In this document: positions 51,063-60,800 of the stretch, one piece after another
How positions within the stretch are numbered: position 1 is the first letter of the stretch
How the letters are laid out: every line of letters starts with the position of its first letter
From: Mycobacterium sp. Marseille-P9652
GTDB lineage: Bacteria > Actinomycetota > Actinomycetes > Mycobacteriales > Mycobacteriaceae
Assembly: GCF_902652685.1 (NCBI RefSeq)
Contig: NZ_CACRUY010000012.1
Span: 59,459 to 123,458 of the forward strand
Reading direction: 5' to 3'
DNA: 64,000 bases
Translations under genes and position numbers: made by a program
Notes under the pieces: generated by a model
Databases searched by the model: none
Told to the model about the DNA's origin: nothing
What the model saw: the letters and a program-made list of their open reading frames with translations, nothing else

Positions 51063-51275
51063 GTCGCGTGGATGGCCGGCGGTTCGGTGGTGGGTACGGG
51101 CTACTGGTTGCTTCATCCGAACGAGGACTGGTTCAGTCTGGTCGAAACCGCGGCGTACTACGACAATCCATGGGAGGTGTGGGCCTACGCCAACGACCAC
51201 AACTGGCCGCCACCGGGTGCCAACCCGGCGCTGCTGTGGCCGAGCTGGCCGAACCCGCTGGCACGGTACCTGTAG
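51063..51275 (+). pseudogene. 3' part of the PE-HExxH gene behind a nonsense codon
   Basis: These 70 codons continue in the same frame directly after TAG 51060-51062. They encode VAWMAGGSVVGTGYWLL, then YYDNPWEVWAY, in which the Glu of NPxE could be the third metal ligand of the HExxH site. A Tyr codon (TAC/TAT) changed to TAG is the simplest history: related proteins have GPLF-x-x-x-Y here, by memory. It could instead be read through, be restarted at ATG 51072, or reflect a base-calling error. Confidence 0.65.
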
Positions 51276-51292
51276 GCGCCTTCCTCCCAGCA

Positions 51293-52135
51293 ATGCGAAG
51301 ACCGACGACGAAACCCATGACCGCTGATGACGATTCGAGCGCGGCGAACGATGCCTCGTGTGCGGTGAGGGTCGTGCGAATGGCAGACACCAGCGGCCGG
51401 GCCGAGCGGATCGACGGATTCTTGACTCCAGAACTGGCGCGTGAGTACGCGCATCGGCGCACCCGTGCGTCGCTGGAGGAACTCCGCGATGCCGATAACG
51501 ACGCGGCCGAATCAAGAAGGCGGTGGTCGCTTCTCGGCGAGGACTGCAACGTCAGCGACGGCAGCTATTGCGGCAGTTCTGAGCTCGACGCATTCATCGC
51601 CGAGCCGGCTCACGGCTACGAATGTGACTGGTGGTCAATCGATCCGACGCTACCGCGCCGCTATTTCATCAGGGCTTCCATCCAAGACGACGAAGGCCAC
51701 TCGGCGTGGGTGGAGGTCTTCCGCACGGCGTCTGGCGAGCCCACGGACGACGACGTGTTGCGCCTGTGCGCCGGCGAGGCGGCGGCGGAATTCGCCAAAC
51801 TCGGTCATGACAACGCCCGGCCGATAAAGGCCACCATCAGTTCGCTCTTCCATGTGCCATCCGTGCCGCGCCCGCCGACGCCGGAGAGCTGTCCGCATTG
51901 GCGCGTCGATCTCGATTTTCACTGCGGTGATGTGAAATTCGGCGGCCGGGCGTCCGGCGTCTTCGCCTGGCCCCGCCAGCCCGCCGGCGCCTTCCTGGAC
52001 AACTTCATGTGGCTGTTGATCGACGACACGCTATCCGTCCGCGGCGACGGGCCAGGCTTTTCGGCCTGGTCGGAGATTGGCTACCACCAAGTCGTGGAGA
52101 CCTCCGAGCCGCTGACGCATGTGCCCGCGCCCTGA
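51293..52135 (+). CDS. Hypothetical protein, about 280 residues
   Basis: ATG 51293 or ATG 51317 (MTADDDSSAAND) are both possible; no good ribosome site supports either, and a long frame upstream overlaps the PE remnant. The protein is soluble and acidic, without signal peptide or membrane span. Segments such as YECDWWSIDPTLPRRYFIRASIQDDEGHSAWVEVF and HWRVDLDFHCGDVKFGG suggest a mixed alpha/beta fold. I do not recognise the family. Confidence 0.55.
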   Translation: MRRPTTKPMTADDDSSAANDASCAVRVVRMADTSGRAERIDGFLTPELAREYAHRRTRASLEELRDADNDAAESRRRWSLLGEDCNVSDGSYCGSSELDAFIAEPAHGYECDWWSIDPTLPRRYFIRASIQDDEGHSAWVEVFRTASGEPTDDDVLRLCAGEAAAEFAKLGHDNARPIKATISSLFHVPSVPRPPTPESCPHWRVDLDFHCGDVKFGGRASGVFAWPRQPAGAFLDNFMWLLIDDTLSVRGDGPGFSAWSEIGYHQVVETSEPLTHVPAP

Positions 52136-52399
52136 TTACTGATCGCTGTCGTGCATCATGGCCCAGAAGAGCCCGACCGCCGTCAGGACGCCGAGCGAAA
52201 GAACCAGTCCCACGACGATGCCGACCACGAGTCCGCTTCTGCCGAACAGCCACCAGCCCAACAGCATCGGGCCGAGGCCGTAGACGAGCCAGCCGACAGC
52301 AAGAAATGCTGCAACGACCCGCCGCCGCTGTCCCCGATCCACGGCTCCAACATCTTCGTTGAAGCCGCACAAGTCAACAGCATCCCTACAGCTCAGCAC
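52136..52399 (-). CDS. Small two-span membrane protein
   Basis: An 87-residue frame from GTG 52399 overlaps the 3' end of the TetR gene by 14 bases; GTG 52342 is a shorter alternative. Two hydrophobic helices (VVAAFLAVGWLVYGLGPMLLGWWLFG and LVVGIVVGLVLSLGVLTAVGLFWAM) are separated by a short loop. The coupling to TetR suggests it belongs to the same regulon. The family is unknown. Confidence 0.55.
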   Translation of the reverse strand: MLSCRDAVDLCGFNEDVGAVDRGQRRRVVAAFLAVGWLVYGLGPMLLGWWLFGRSGLVVGIVVGLVLSLGVLTAVGLFWAMMHDSDQ

Positions 52400-53036
52400 C
52401 TTCAGGTGGTTCGAGCCGGCGTGCGAGCGCGCCCGGGATATCCGTTGTGGTCACGACCAGAGCGGTCGTGAAGTCGATGAATTCCGATCGGCCGACGTCG
52501 ATCTGGTGTCGATACCACTGTGCGGCCACCTCGAGGAGCCCACTTACCACCGTCAGCGCTGTCAGCATGATGGTGCCCTCGGCTCCCGCCTCGTGGCCGA
52601 GGAGCTCGCGTACCTGCGCGACCATGAGCTGAGTCAGCACGCTGATCATGTCGTGGCGGCGGCCGGCGAGGGCTTCCGCCGTCTGCAGCTCGACCAACAG
52701 CCGCGATCGGCGTGGGTCGTCGTCGATGAATTCCAACGCGAACACGATGATGGCCCGTACTCGCAATCGCAGATCGCGGGGAGAGTCGGCAAGTGTTGCC
52801 ATGATTCCCGTCAATACGCGACCGAATTGGTCGTCGAACGTGGCGAGGAGCAGCTCGTGGCAGTCCGCGAAACTCTCATAGAAGTAGCGGTCGTTGAGTC
52901 GCGCGCGGGTGCTGACAGCCCGAACGCGCAGGTTGCTTACCCCGTGCTCGGCGATGGTATCGAGTGCCGCCTCGATGAGCTGTCGGCGGCGCTGCTCGCG
53001 CCGTTGCTCAGCGGTGAGCCCGCGATGCATGGCCAT
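52386..53036 (-). CDS. TetR family regulator of the MmpL gene
   Basis: ATG 53036 gives 216 residues (GTG 53081 is possible but runs up to the operator). The HTH is RRQLIEAALDTIAEHGVSNLRVRAVSTRARLNDRYFYESFADCHEL, with VRAVSTRARLNDRYFYESF as the recognition part. The C-terminal domain is the usual helical ligand pocket. It is divergent from the MmpL-type transporter. Two matching 20-bp inverted repeats lie between the two genes, so it very probably represses the transporter. Confidence 0.9.
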   Translation of the reverse strand: MAMHRGLTAEQRREQRRRQLIEAALDTIAEHGVSNLRVRAVSTRARLNDRYFYESFADCHELLLATFDDQFGRVLTGIMATLADSPRDLRLRVRAIIVFALEFIDDDPRRSRLLVELQTAEALAGRRHDMISVLTQLMVAQVRELLGHEAGAEGTIMLTALTVVSGLLEVAAQWYRHQIDVGRSEFIDFTTALVVTTTDIPGALARRLEPPEGAEL

Positions 53037-53086
53037 CGAAGCGTCGGACCTCCCAGTTTCGGCAGAACTTGCGCCACCCACCCACT

Positions 53087-53133
53087 TTGGTGAAGAGTAT
53101 CACCAATCATATTTTGGTGAAGCTCTTCACCAG
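53087..53133. promoter_or_regulatory. Two 20-bp TetR operators
   Basis: Site 1 (53087-53106) is TTGGTGAAGAGTATCACCAA and site 2 (53114-53133) is TTGGTGAAGCTCTTCACCAG. They share TTGGTGAAG at the left and (T)CACCA at the right. Centres are 27 bases apart. Both are inverted repeats, and they lie between the TetR start and the MmpL start. This is strong sequence support for a TetR dimer binding twice. Confidence 0.8.
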
Positions 53134-53149
53134 TGTCGAGGGGGCGAGG

Positions 53150-56100
53150 ATGCGGGGATTGGCCGGATGCGTCGGATCGCTGCGACGACGGAAGCTGTGC
53201 GGCAGCGACCGGGACGACAAGCGCGCCGGCGAGTACAGCCACCGCCTTGCGAAGTTGGGTGGATTTGCCATGCGACATAAGGCATTGGTGATCGGTGGGT
53301 GGATCGGCGTGGCGGTGGTCCTGGCCATGGCCTTCCCGCAACTCGAGACTGTTGTGCGCCAGCAGTCGGTACAGCTCATCCCCAACGACGCGACGTCATT
53401 CCATGCCGCCGATGACATGGCGGCGGCTTTCGGCGAGCAGGGCGCGAAGACAACGATCGTCATCGCGATGGAAGATCCGGGTGGACTGAATCCTGCGTCA
53501 CGCCAACGCTATAACGCGCTCGTGGGCGCGCTGCGGGCCGACAAAACGCATGTCCTGTTGATACAGGATCTCCTTGCCGACGCCACCACGGAGGCGCAGG
53601 CGGTCAGCAAGGACGGCAAAGCCTGGTTCCTTCCGATCGGAATCGCGGGCACACTCGGTGATCCCAAGTCGGCCGAATCGGTCGATGCGGTGCGCGCAAC
53701 CGTGGCCCGAGCGTTCGCGGGGTCCTCGACGACGGCGGACGTCACCGGGCCGGCCACGACGTTTCGTGATCAGATTGCGGCCGGTGAGCACGACGCGCTC
53801 ATCGTGTCGGTTGTCGCGGCCGCTCTCATCGCACTCATCTTGCTGCTCGTGTACCGGTCGGTGTTCACCGCGCTGCTGCCACTACTGGTCATCGGTGTCA
53901 GCGTGGCCGTCGCCCGTGGTGTGCTGTCAGCGCTGGGCGAATTCGGAGTTCCGGTCTCACAATTCACCATCACCTTCCTTGCCGCCATACTGCTCGGCGC
54001 CGGCACCGACTACAGCGTGTTTTTCATCAGCCGCTACCACGAGCAACGGCGCAACGGCGTCGCACCGGAGGTGGCCATCACCCGGGCCACCGGTAGCGTC
54101 GGGCGCGTCATCGTGGCCTCGGCGGCCACCGTCGCCTTGGCCTTTGCCGCCATGGTCTTCGCCCGCCTCAACGCCTTCAAGGGCCTTGGCCCCGCCTGCG
54201 CGATCGCCGTGCTCATCGGGTTTCTCGCCACCGTCACACTGCTCCCGCCGCTGTTGGCGATAGCCGCGAAGCGGGGCATCGCGGAACCCCGCCACGACCT
54301 GACGCGCCGGTATTGGAACAAGGTGGCAGTGGCCGTGGTGCGGCGGCCGGTTTCGCTGCTGGTCGCCAGCCTGGTGGTGCTGCTCGGCCTGACCGGGGCC
54401 GTCGCCACAATGCGGATCACCTATGACGACCGCGCCGGACAACCCACCACCACCGCGAGCAATCAGGGTTACCTGCTGTTGAATCGCCACTTTCCCAAAG
54501 ACAGCGTCTTCAGTGAATTCCTACTGGTCAGATCCGGCACGGATATGCGCACCGCAAAAGGCCTCGCCGACCTCGACGAACTCGCGTCGCGGATCACACA
54601 ACTGCCCGGGATCACCCGGGTCTCCGGTGTGACCCGTCCCGGCGGAAGCCGACTCGATCAAGCGCAATTGTCTTGGCAGAACGGGCAAATCGGCGACAAG
54701 ATGGCCGGCGCGGTTGCCGACGGACAATCCCACAAGGACGACCTGGCCAAGCTGACCGGTGGCGCCGACCAACTCGCCGACGGGTTGAGCCAACTCGACA
54801 CCACACTACGGCGCGCCCTGGCGCCGCTGACCGGCCTCCTCGGCCGCGCCCAGCGGACAGGCCGACAACTGCAGGAGGCCGCTCCCCTCCTGCAACAACT
54901 CAACACCGCCGCACCCGCGGTCGACCAAGCGCTGCGGAGCGGGCCGGGGTTACGGCCACAGGCCCAGCATGCCGCCGCCGCCATCGCGGCCATCGAGCCC
55001 CTGGTCGCGAACCTCAACTCCTCACCCTGGTGTGCCACGACGCCACAATGCGCGCAACTGCGCGACGAAACCCAGGTACTGCTGGAGTTGCGCGACGGCG
55101 GATTCTTCGACCAAATCAGTTCCCTGGGTGACCAATTCAGCCAGAACACCACACTGTCCGGCACGCTGACCGACATCAACACCGCCACCCGCACCATGCA
55201 ACAGACGCTGGCCGCGACGGGAGACCCCGCCGATCCCGCCGGAAACATCCGCCGACTCCAAGACGGCGTCAGCCGCCTCGCATCGGGCGCCCACGCGCTT
55301 GCCGCCGGTGTGCACGCACTTGCCGACAGCAACCTCGAACAGCTCGCCGGTATGGCCAAAGTCGCCACCCAGCTACAAAGCGCGGCACGCGCCACGTCGG
55401 GATCGGACGCCGCGTCGGGATTCTACCTACCCCCAGACGCCTTCGCCGATCACCAATTCACGAGCATGGCAAGTCATTTCATATCCGCCGACGGGCGAAC
55501 GGCCCGACTCGCCATCACCTCCTCTTACGATCCGTTCTCCGCCGCCGCGATGGCGCTGAACCAGCGAATCGCGGCGACGGCTGACGCCGCCAAACCCAAT
55601 ACGTCACTGGCCAACACGACGATCTCGATGGTCGGCTTCCCCGCCGTCAACTCCGACCTTCAACGCCTGCTGTCTGTCGACTCCAGCCGTCTCGCCGCCG
55701 CCACCCTGCTCATCGTCGGCATCATCCTGGTCCTGTTACTGCGTTCGGTCGTCGCACCGCTCTACCTGCTGGGCACCGTGGTGTTGAACTATCTCGGCGC
55801 CCTCGGATTGGGAGTGTTGGTGTTCCAGTACGGACTGGGCCACGACATCGCCTGGCCCGTGCCCCTGTTGGCGTTCATCCTGCTGGTCGCCGTCGGCGCC
55901 GACTACAACATGCTGCTCGTGTCCCGCCTCAGAGAAGAGTCGAAGGGCAACATGCGCGTCGGTGTTCTCCGCACCGTCGCCAGCACCGGCTCCGTGATCA
56001 CCTCGGCTGGTCTCATCTTCGCCGCGAGCATGTTCGGACTGGTGATTGGATCGGTGGACATGATGATCCAGGCCGGATTCATCATCGGCTGCGGACTACT

Positions 56101-56185
56101 GCTCGACACTTTCGTGGTCCGGACGCTCACCGTTCCCGCGATCGCCACGCTGCTACGGGAGAAGAGCTGGTGGCCAAAGCGCTAG
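53150..56185 (+). CDS. MmpL/RND family transporter
   Basis: ATG 53150 (GAGGGGGCGAGG upstream) gives 1011 residues; the open frame to 53069 runs through the operators. It has two halves. Each has one N-terminal span, a large extracytoplasmic loop and five clustered helices. The proton-relay Asp-Tyr pairs are present: LGAGTDYSVFFISRYHEQ in half one and AVGADYNMLLVSRLREE in half two. The second loop (about 430-770) is rich in Gln/Leu helices with coiled-coil character. MmpL proteins export envelope lipids or siderophores, or drugs. No lipid-synthesis gene is adjacent, so the substrate is unknown. It is controlled by the adjacent TetR. Confidence 0.92.
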   Translation: MRGLAGCVGSLRRRKLCGSDRDDKRAGEYSHRLAKLGGFAMRHKALVIGGWIGVAVVLAMAFPQLETVVRQQSVQLIPNDATSFHAADDMAAAFGEQGAKTTIVIAMEDPGGLNPASRQRYNALVGALRADKTHVLLIQDLLADATTEAQAVSKDGKAWFLPIGIAGTLGDPKSAESVDAVRATVARAFAGSSTTADVTGPATTFRDQIAAGEHDALIVSVVAAALIALILLLVYRSVFTALLPLLVIGVSVAVARGVLSALGEFGVPVSQFTITFLAAILLGAGTDYSVFFISRYHEQRRNGVAPEVAITRATGSVGRVIVASAATVALAFAAMVFARLNAFKGLGPACAIAVLIGFLATVTLLPPLLAIAAKRGIAEPRHDLTRRYWNKVAVAVVRRPVSLLVASLVVLLGLTGAVATMRITYDDRAGQPTTTASNQGYLLLNRHFPKDSVFSEFLLVRSGTDMRTAKGLADLDELASRITQLPGITRVSGVTRPGGSRLDQAQLSWQNGQIGDKMAGAVADGQSHKDDLAKLTGGADQLADGLSQLDTTLRRALAPLTGLLGRAQRTGRQLQEAAPLLQQLNTAAPAVDQALRSGPGLRPQAQHAAAAIAAIEPLVANLNSSPWCATTPQCAQLRDETQVLLELRDGGFFDQISSLGDQFSQNTTLSGTLTDINTATRTMQQTLAATGDPADPAGNIRRLQDGVSRLASGAHALAAGVHALADSNLEQLAGMAKVATQLQSAARATSGSDAASGFYLPPDAFADHQFTSMASHFISADGRTARLAITSSYDPFSAAAMALNQRIAATADAAKPNTSLANTTISMVGFPAVNSDLQRLLSVDSSRLAAATLLIVGIILVLLLRSVVAPLYLLGTVVLNYLGALGLGVLVFQYGLGHDIAWPVPLLAFILLVAVGADYNMLLVSRLREESKGNMRVGVLRTVASTGSVITSAGLIFAASMFGLVIGSVDMMIQAGFIIGCGLLLDTFVVRTLTVPAIATLLREKSWWPKR

Positions 56186-56320
56186 CGCCCTCCACCGCGT
56201 GCGTCAAAGACACTGCGCGAAAAACGATTTCGTACGTCGTGGGCATTACTTGACGACCGTGGAATTATGCCCGATCCTCGTTGCAGGCGGAACCGGCCGC
56301 CTGCGAAGGAGAAGAGAACG

Positions 56321-57115
56321 TTGACAACATCCCATGCCGGCAGCGGGGTCACCGCAGCTCTCGAGGCCTGTTACTCGTCAATGGAGGCACTGTGCGCCGA
56401 CCTCAGTGACGACGAGTGGCGGGCGCAGTCGCTGTGCCCGGACTGGACGGTGCGCGACGTGGTCAACCACGTCACCAGCATCGAGGCGGTGATGGCCGGC
56501 TGGCTGCCCGAGGACGATCAGACGCCGCCCCCGTTTGAGAAGGCCGCCGAGTTCCTGCGAGATGCCGACGTCGATGGGCCGGCCTACGTCGAGGTGGTGC
56601 GCGCGGTGTACGACCGTCGGCGTGCCGATCTCGAGGCGCTGACCGACGCCGACCTGCAGCGCCCATGCTGGACCCCGGTCGGCAAAGGCACCTATGGGCG
56701 CTTTTTGCACATCCGGGTCTTCGACTTCTGGGTGCACGAGCGCGACATCACCACGCCGCTCGGGCGCAAGACCGACGACACGGGCGTCGCAGCCGAGATC
56801 GCGCTGGCCGAGGTCGAGGGTTCGCTCGGCTACATCGTCGGCAAGAAGGTGGGCCTGCCCGACGGCAAGAGCATCACCTTCCACCTCACCGGACCGATAG
56901 CGCGCGAGTTGCACGTCGCGGTCGACGACCGGGCTAAAAAGGTTGACCACCTTGACAACCCGGACGTGACGCTGAGCGCCGACTCGACGACGTTCATCCA
57001 GCTCGCCTGCGGGCGCATCGACCCGCAGGCTCAGATCGACTCCGGCGCCGTCAGCTGGAAGGGTGACGACGAGCTCGGCGACCGCGCCGCGCGCAGCCTG
57101 AGGTTCACGATGTGA
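56321..57115 (+). CDS. Mycothiol-dependent maleylpyruvate isomerase-like protein
   Basis: TTG 56321, with AAGGAG about 9 bases upstream, gives 264 residues; the frame to 56267 would add 18 poor residues. The N-terminal DinB-like metal domain has [18 protein letters not shown] (first metal His) and [18 protein letters not shown] (second metal His/Asp region). The C-terminal SCP2-like domain ends [25 protein letters not shown]. Family members use mycothiol as cofactor. The gene is coupled by GTGA to a DsbA-like gene. Confidence 0.8.
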   Translation: MTTSHAGSGVTAALEACYSSMEALCADLSDDEWRAQSLCPDWTVRDVVNHVTSIEAVMAGWLPEDDQTPPPFEKAAEFLRDADVDGPAYVEVVRAVYDRRRADLEALTDADLQRPCWTPVGKGTYGRFLHIRVFDFWVHERDITTPLGRKTDDTGVAAEIALAEVEGSLGYIVGKKVGLPDGKSITFHLTGPIARELHVAVDDRAKKVDHLDNPDVTLSADSTTFIQLACGRIDPQAQIDSGAVSWKGDDELGDRAARSLRFTM

Positions 57116-57819
57116 CCGGCCTCCCGACTTCCGTCGACTTCCACTTCGACGTCATGTGCCCGTACGCCTACCAGACGTCACGGTGGATCCGCGAGGTGCG
57201 CAACCTGACCGGCCTCACGATCAACTGGCGTTTCTTCAGCCTGGAGGAGATCAACCGGGAGGAGGGCAAGAAGCACCCGTGGGAGCGGGAGTGGTCCTAC
57301 GGCTGGTCGATGATGCGCATCGGGGCGCTGCTGCGGCGCCGCTCGATGGCCGACGTCGATGCGTGGTACGAGCGCGCCGGGCGCGCCCTGCACGAAGAGG
57401 GGCACAAGCCGCACGAGAAGGCCGTCGCCCGCCACCTCCTCGAGGAACTCGGCTTTGATCCCGGGCTGGTCGACGAGGCGATCGCCGACCCGACGACCAG
57501 CGACGAGGTGCTGACCGATCACCGACGGGTGGTCGACGCCAGCGGCTACGGGGTGCCGACGCTGTTCTTCCCCGACGGGCAATGCCTGTTCGGGCCGGTG
57601 CTGATCGACCCGCCCACCGGCGAGGCGGCGGTGCGGCTGTGGGACGCCGTCGTCGCCTGGACCGAATACCCGCACCTGTACGAGCTGCAGCGCCCGAAGA
57701 CTCCCGCCGACGCCCAGCGCATCGCCGAAACCTTCCGGCCCTATCTGGAGGCGCGCGACTGGGTGTCCATCAACCGCGGTGAGGTCATCAACATCGGCCA
57801 CCACCAGGCGAAGCGCTGA
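57112..57819 (+). CDS. DsbA-family protein, Rv2466c-like
   Basis: GTG 57112 overlaps the preceding stop; 235 residues. A thioredoxin fold with inserted helices: [22 protein letters not shown], and cis-Pro segment [12 protein letters not shown]. The family relative Rv2466c (a mycothiol-dependent nitroreductase) has CPWC here, but this protein has CPYA, so the resolving Cys is missing. It may use a monothiol mechanism or be an isomerase of the HCCA type. The neighbour is also mycothiol-linked. Confidence 0.75.
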   Translation: MTGLPTSVDFHFDVMCPYAYQTSRWIREVRNLTGLTINWRFFSLEEINREEGKKHPWEREWSYGWSMMRIGALLRRRSMADVDAWYERAGRALHEEGHKPHEKAVARHLLEELGFDPGLVDEAIADPTTSDEVLTDHRRVVDASGYGVPTLFFPDGQCLFGPVLIDPPTGEAAVRLWDAVVAWTEYPHLYELQRPKTPADAQRIAETFRPYLEARDWVSINRGEVINIGHHQAKR

Positions 57820-57825
57820 CGGAGG

Positions 57826-60800
57826 TCAGCTCAGCACGACGAGCAGGTCTCCGCCCTCGACCTGAGCGGCGCGCGACACTACAACCCGTTGGACGGTGGC
57901 GTCGTTCGGCGCCGTGATCGGGGCCTCCATCTTCATCGCCTCGATATTGGCGATGGTCTGGCCGGCGCTCACCCGGTCGCCCTCGCTCACCGTCACCGTG
58001 ACGACCCCGGCGAACGGTGCGGCGACGTGGTGCGGATTGGTCCGGTCCGCCTTCTCGGCGACCGGGACCGTGCTGGCGACGCTGCGATCGCGCACCAGCA
58101 CCGGGCGCAGCTGGCCGTTGAGGATGCACATCACCGTCCGCATCCCGCGCTCGTCGGGTTCGGAGATGGCCTCGAGCCCGATCAACAGCTCGACGCCTCG
58201 CTCGAGCTTGACCCGGTGCTCCTCGCCCTGGCGCAGGCCGTAGAAGAACTGATTGGCCGACATCTGTGAGGTGTCGCCGTAGAGTTCGCGGTGCTCCTCG
58301 AATTCGCTTGTCGGGCCGGGGAACAGCAATCGATTCAGGGTGGCCTGGCGCTTGGGCCCGGTCAGCGACAGGGCGGCCTCGTCGTCCGGCGTCAGTTCCT
58401 GGGTGGGCTTCGCCTGGCCGCGGCCGGCCAGCGCGGCGGTGCGCAGCGGCTCGGGCCAACCGCCCGCCGGATCACCCAGCTCGCCGCGCAGGAAACCCAG
58501 CACCGATTCGGGAATGTCCAATTGGGCCGGATCGGAGGCGAATTCGTCCGCGCTCACGCCGGCACCCACCAGCGCCAGCGCGAGGTCGCCGACCACCTTC
58601 GACGTGGGGGTGACCTTGATCAGCCGGCCCAGCACGCGGTCCGCGCCGGCGTAGGCCTCCTCGATCTGTTCGAACCGATCACCCAGCCCCAGCGCGATCG
58701 CCTGCTGCCGCAGGTTCGACAACTGCCCGCCCGGGATCTCGTGATGGTAGACCCGCCCCGTCGGCCCGGGGAGCCCGGATTCAAACGGCCCGTAGACCTT
58801 TCGCAGCGCCTCCCAGTAGGGCTCGAGTGCGCACACCGCCCCGAGCGACAGGCCGCTGTCGTACTCGGTGTGCGCCGCGGCGGCGACGATCGAGCTCAGC
58901 GCGGGCTGGCTGGTGGTGCCGGCCATCGGCGCGGCGGCGCCGTCGACGGCGTCGGCCCCGGCATGCCACGCCGCGACGTAGCTGGCGAGCTGCCCACCCG
59001 GGGTGTCGTGGGTGTGCACGTGCACGGGCAGGTCGAAGCGATCGCGCAACGCACCGACGAGCCGTTCGGCGGCCTGGGGCCGCAGCAGCCCGGCCATGTC
59101 CTTGATTGCCAGCACATGCGCGCCGGCGTCCACGATCTGGTCGGCCAATTTCAAGTAGTAGTCCAGCGTGTAGAGCCGCTCGCCCGGATCGGTCAGGTCG
59201 CCGGTGTAACACATCGCGACTTCGGCGATGGCAGAACCTGTTTCGCGCACGGCATCGATGGCGGGCCGCATCGACTCCAGGTTGTTCAGCGCGTCGAAGA
59301 TACGGAAGATGTCAATGCCGGTAGCCGTCGCCTCCTGCACGAACGCCGACGTGACGAGCTCGGGATACGGCGTGTAGCCGACCGTGTTGCGGCCCCGCAG
59401 CAGCATCTGCAGGCAGATGTTCGGCATCGCTTCGCGCAACGCCGCCAGCCGCTCCCAGGGATCCTCCTTCAGGAAGCGCAGCGCCACGTCGTACGTCGCG
59501 CCGCCCCAGCACTCGACCGACAGCAGCTGCGGCATCGTGCGGGCCAGGTAGGGCGCCACCATCACCAGACCGTTGGTGCGCACGCGGGTGGCCAACAGCG
59601 ACTGGTGCGCGTCGCGGAACGTCGTGTCGGTGACGCCGACGGCCTTCGACTCCCGCAGCCAGCGTGCGAAACCCTCCGGCCCCAACTCGACGAGGCGCTG
59701 TTTGGACCCGGGCGGCGGCGCCGCGCGCAGGTCGACGTCGGGCAACTTGTCCTGCGCGTACACCGTCGACGGACGCGTTCCGTAGGGCTTGTTGACGGTG
59801 ACATCGGCAAGGTAGTTCAGGATCTTGGTGCCGCGATCGGCCGAGGCGCGCGCGGTGAGCAGTTGCGGCCGTTCGTCGATGAACGACGTGGTGACGCGTC
59901 CGGCCCGGAAGTCGGGGTCGTCCAGAACCGCTTGCAGGAACGGGATGTTCGACGACACCCCGCGAATCCGGAACTCCGCGATGGCCCGTCGCGCCCGGGC
60001 CACCGCCGTGGCGAAGTCACGGCCGCGGCAGGTCAGTTTGACCAACATGGAGTCGAAATGCGCGCCGATCTCGGCGCCGAGGTTGGTGCTGCCGTCCAGC
60101 CGGATGCCCGCGCCGCCGGGGGTGCGATAGCCGCTGATCCGCCCGGTGTCGGGCCGGAAGCCGTTGGCCGGATCCTCAGTGGTGATGCGGCACTGCAGCG
60201 CCGCGCCGTGCGGGCGCACGTCCTCCTGACGCAGGCCGAGGTCGTCGAGCGTCTCCCCGGCGGCGATGCGCAGCTGGCTCGAGACCAGGTCGACGTCCGT
60301 GATCTCCTCGGTTACCGTGTGCTCCACCTGGATTCGCGGATTCATCTCGATGAAGACGTAGTTGCCGTCTGCGTCGAGCAGGAACTCCACGGTGCCCGCG
60401 CAGGTATACCCGATGTGGCGGGCGAAAGCCGCCGCGTCGTTGCAGATCTTGTCGCGCAGCTCCGGGCTCAGGTTCGGCGCGGGCGCCAGCTCGATGACCT
60501 TCTGGTGGCGTCGTTGGACGCTGCAGTCACGCTCGTAGAGGTGGATGACGTTGCCCCGGTTGTCGGCCAGAATCTGCACCTCGATGTGGCGCGGCTTGAG
60601 CACCGCCTGCTCGAGATACACGGTCGGGTCGCCGAAGGCCGACTCCGCTTCGCGGCTGGCGGCCTCGATCGCCTCGGGCAGGGCGTCGACATCCTCGACG
60701 CGGCGCATCCCCCGCCCTCCCCCGCCGGCAACTGCCTTGACGAACAACGGAAAACGCATACCGCCGGCAGCCGCCACCAGGTCATCGACCGAAGCGGACG

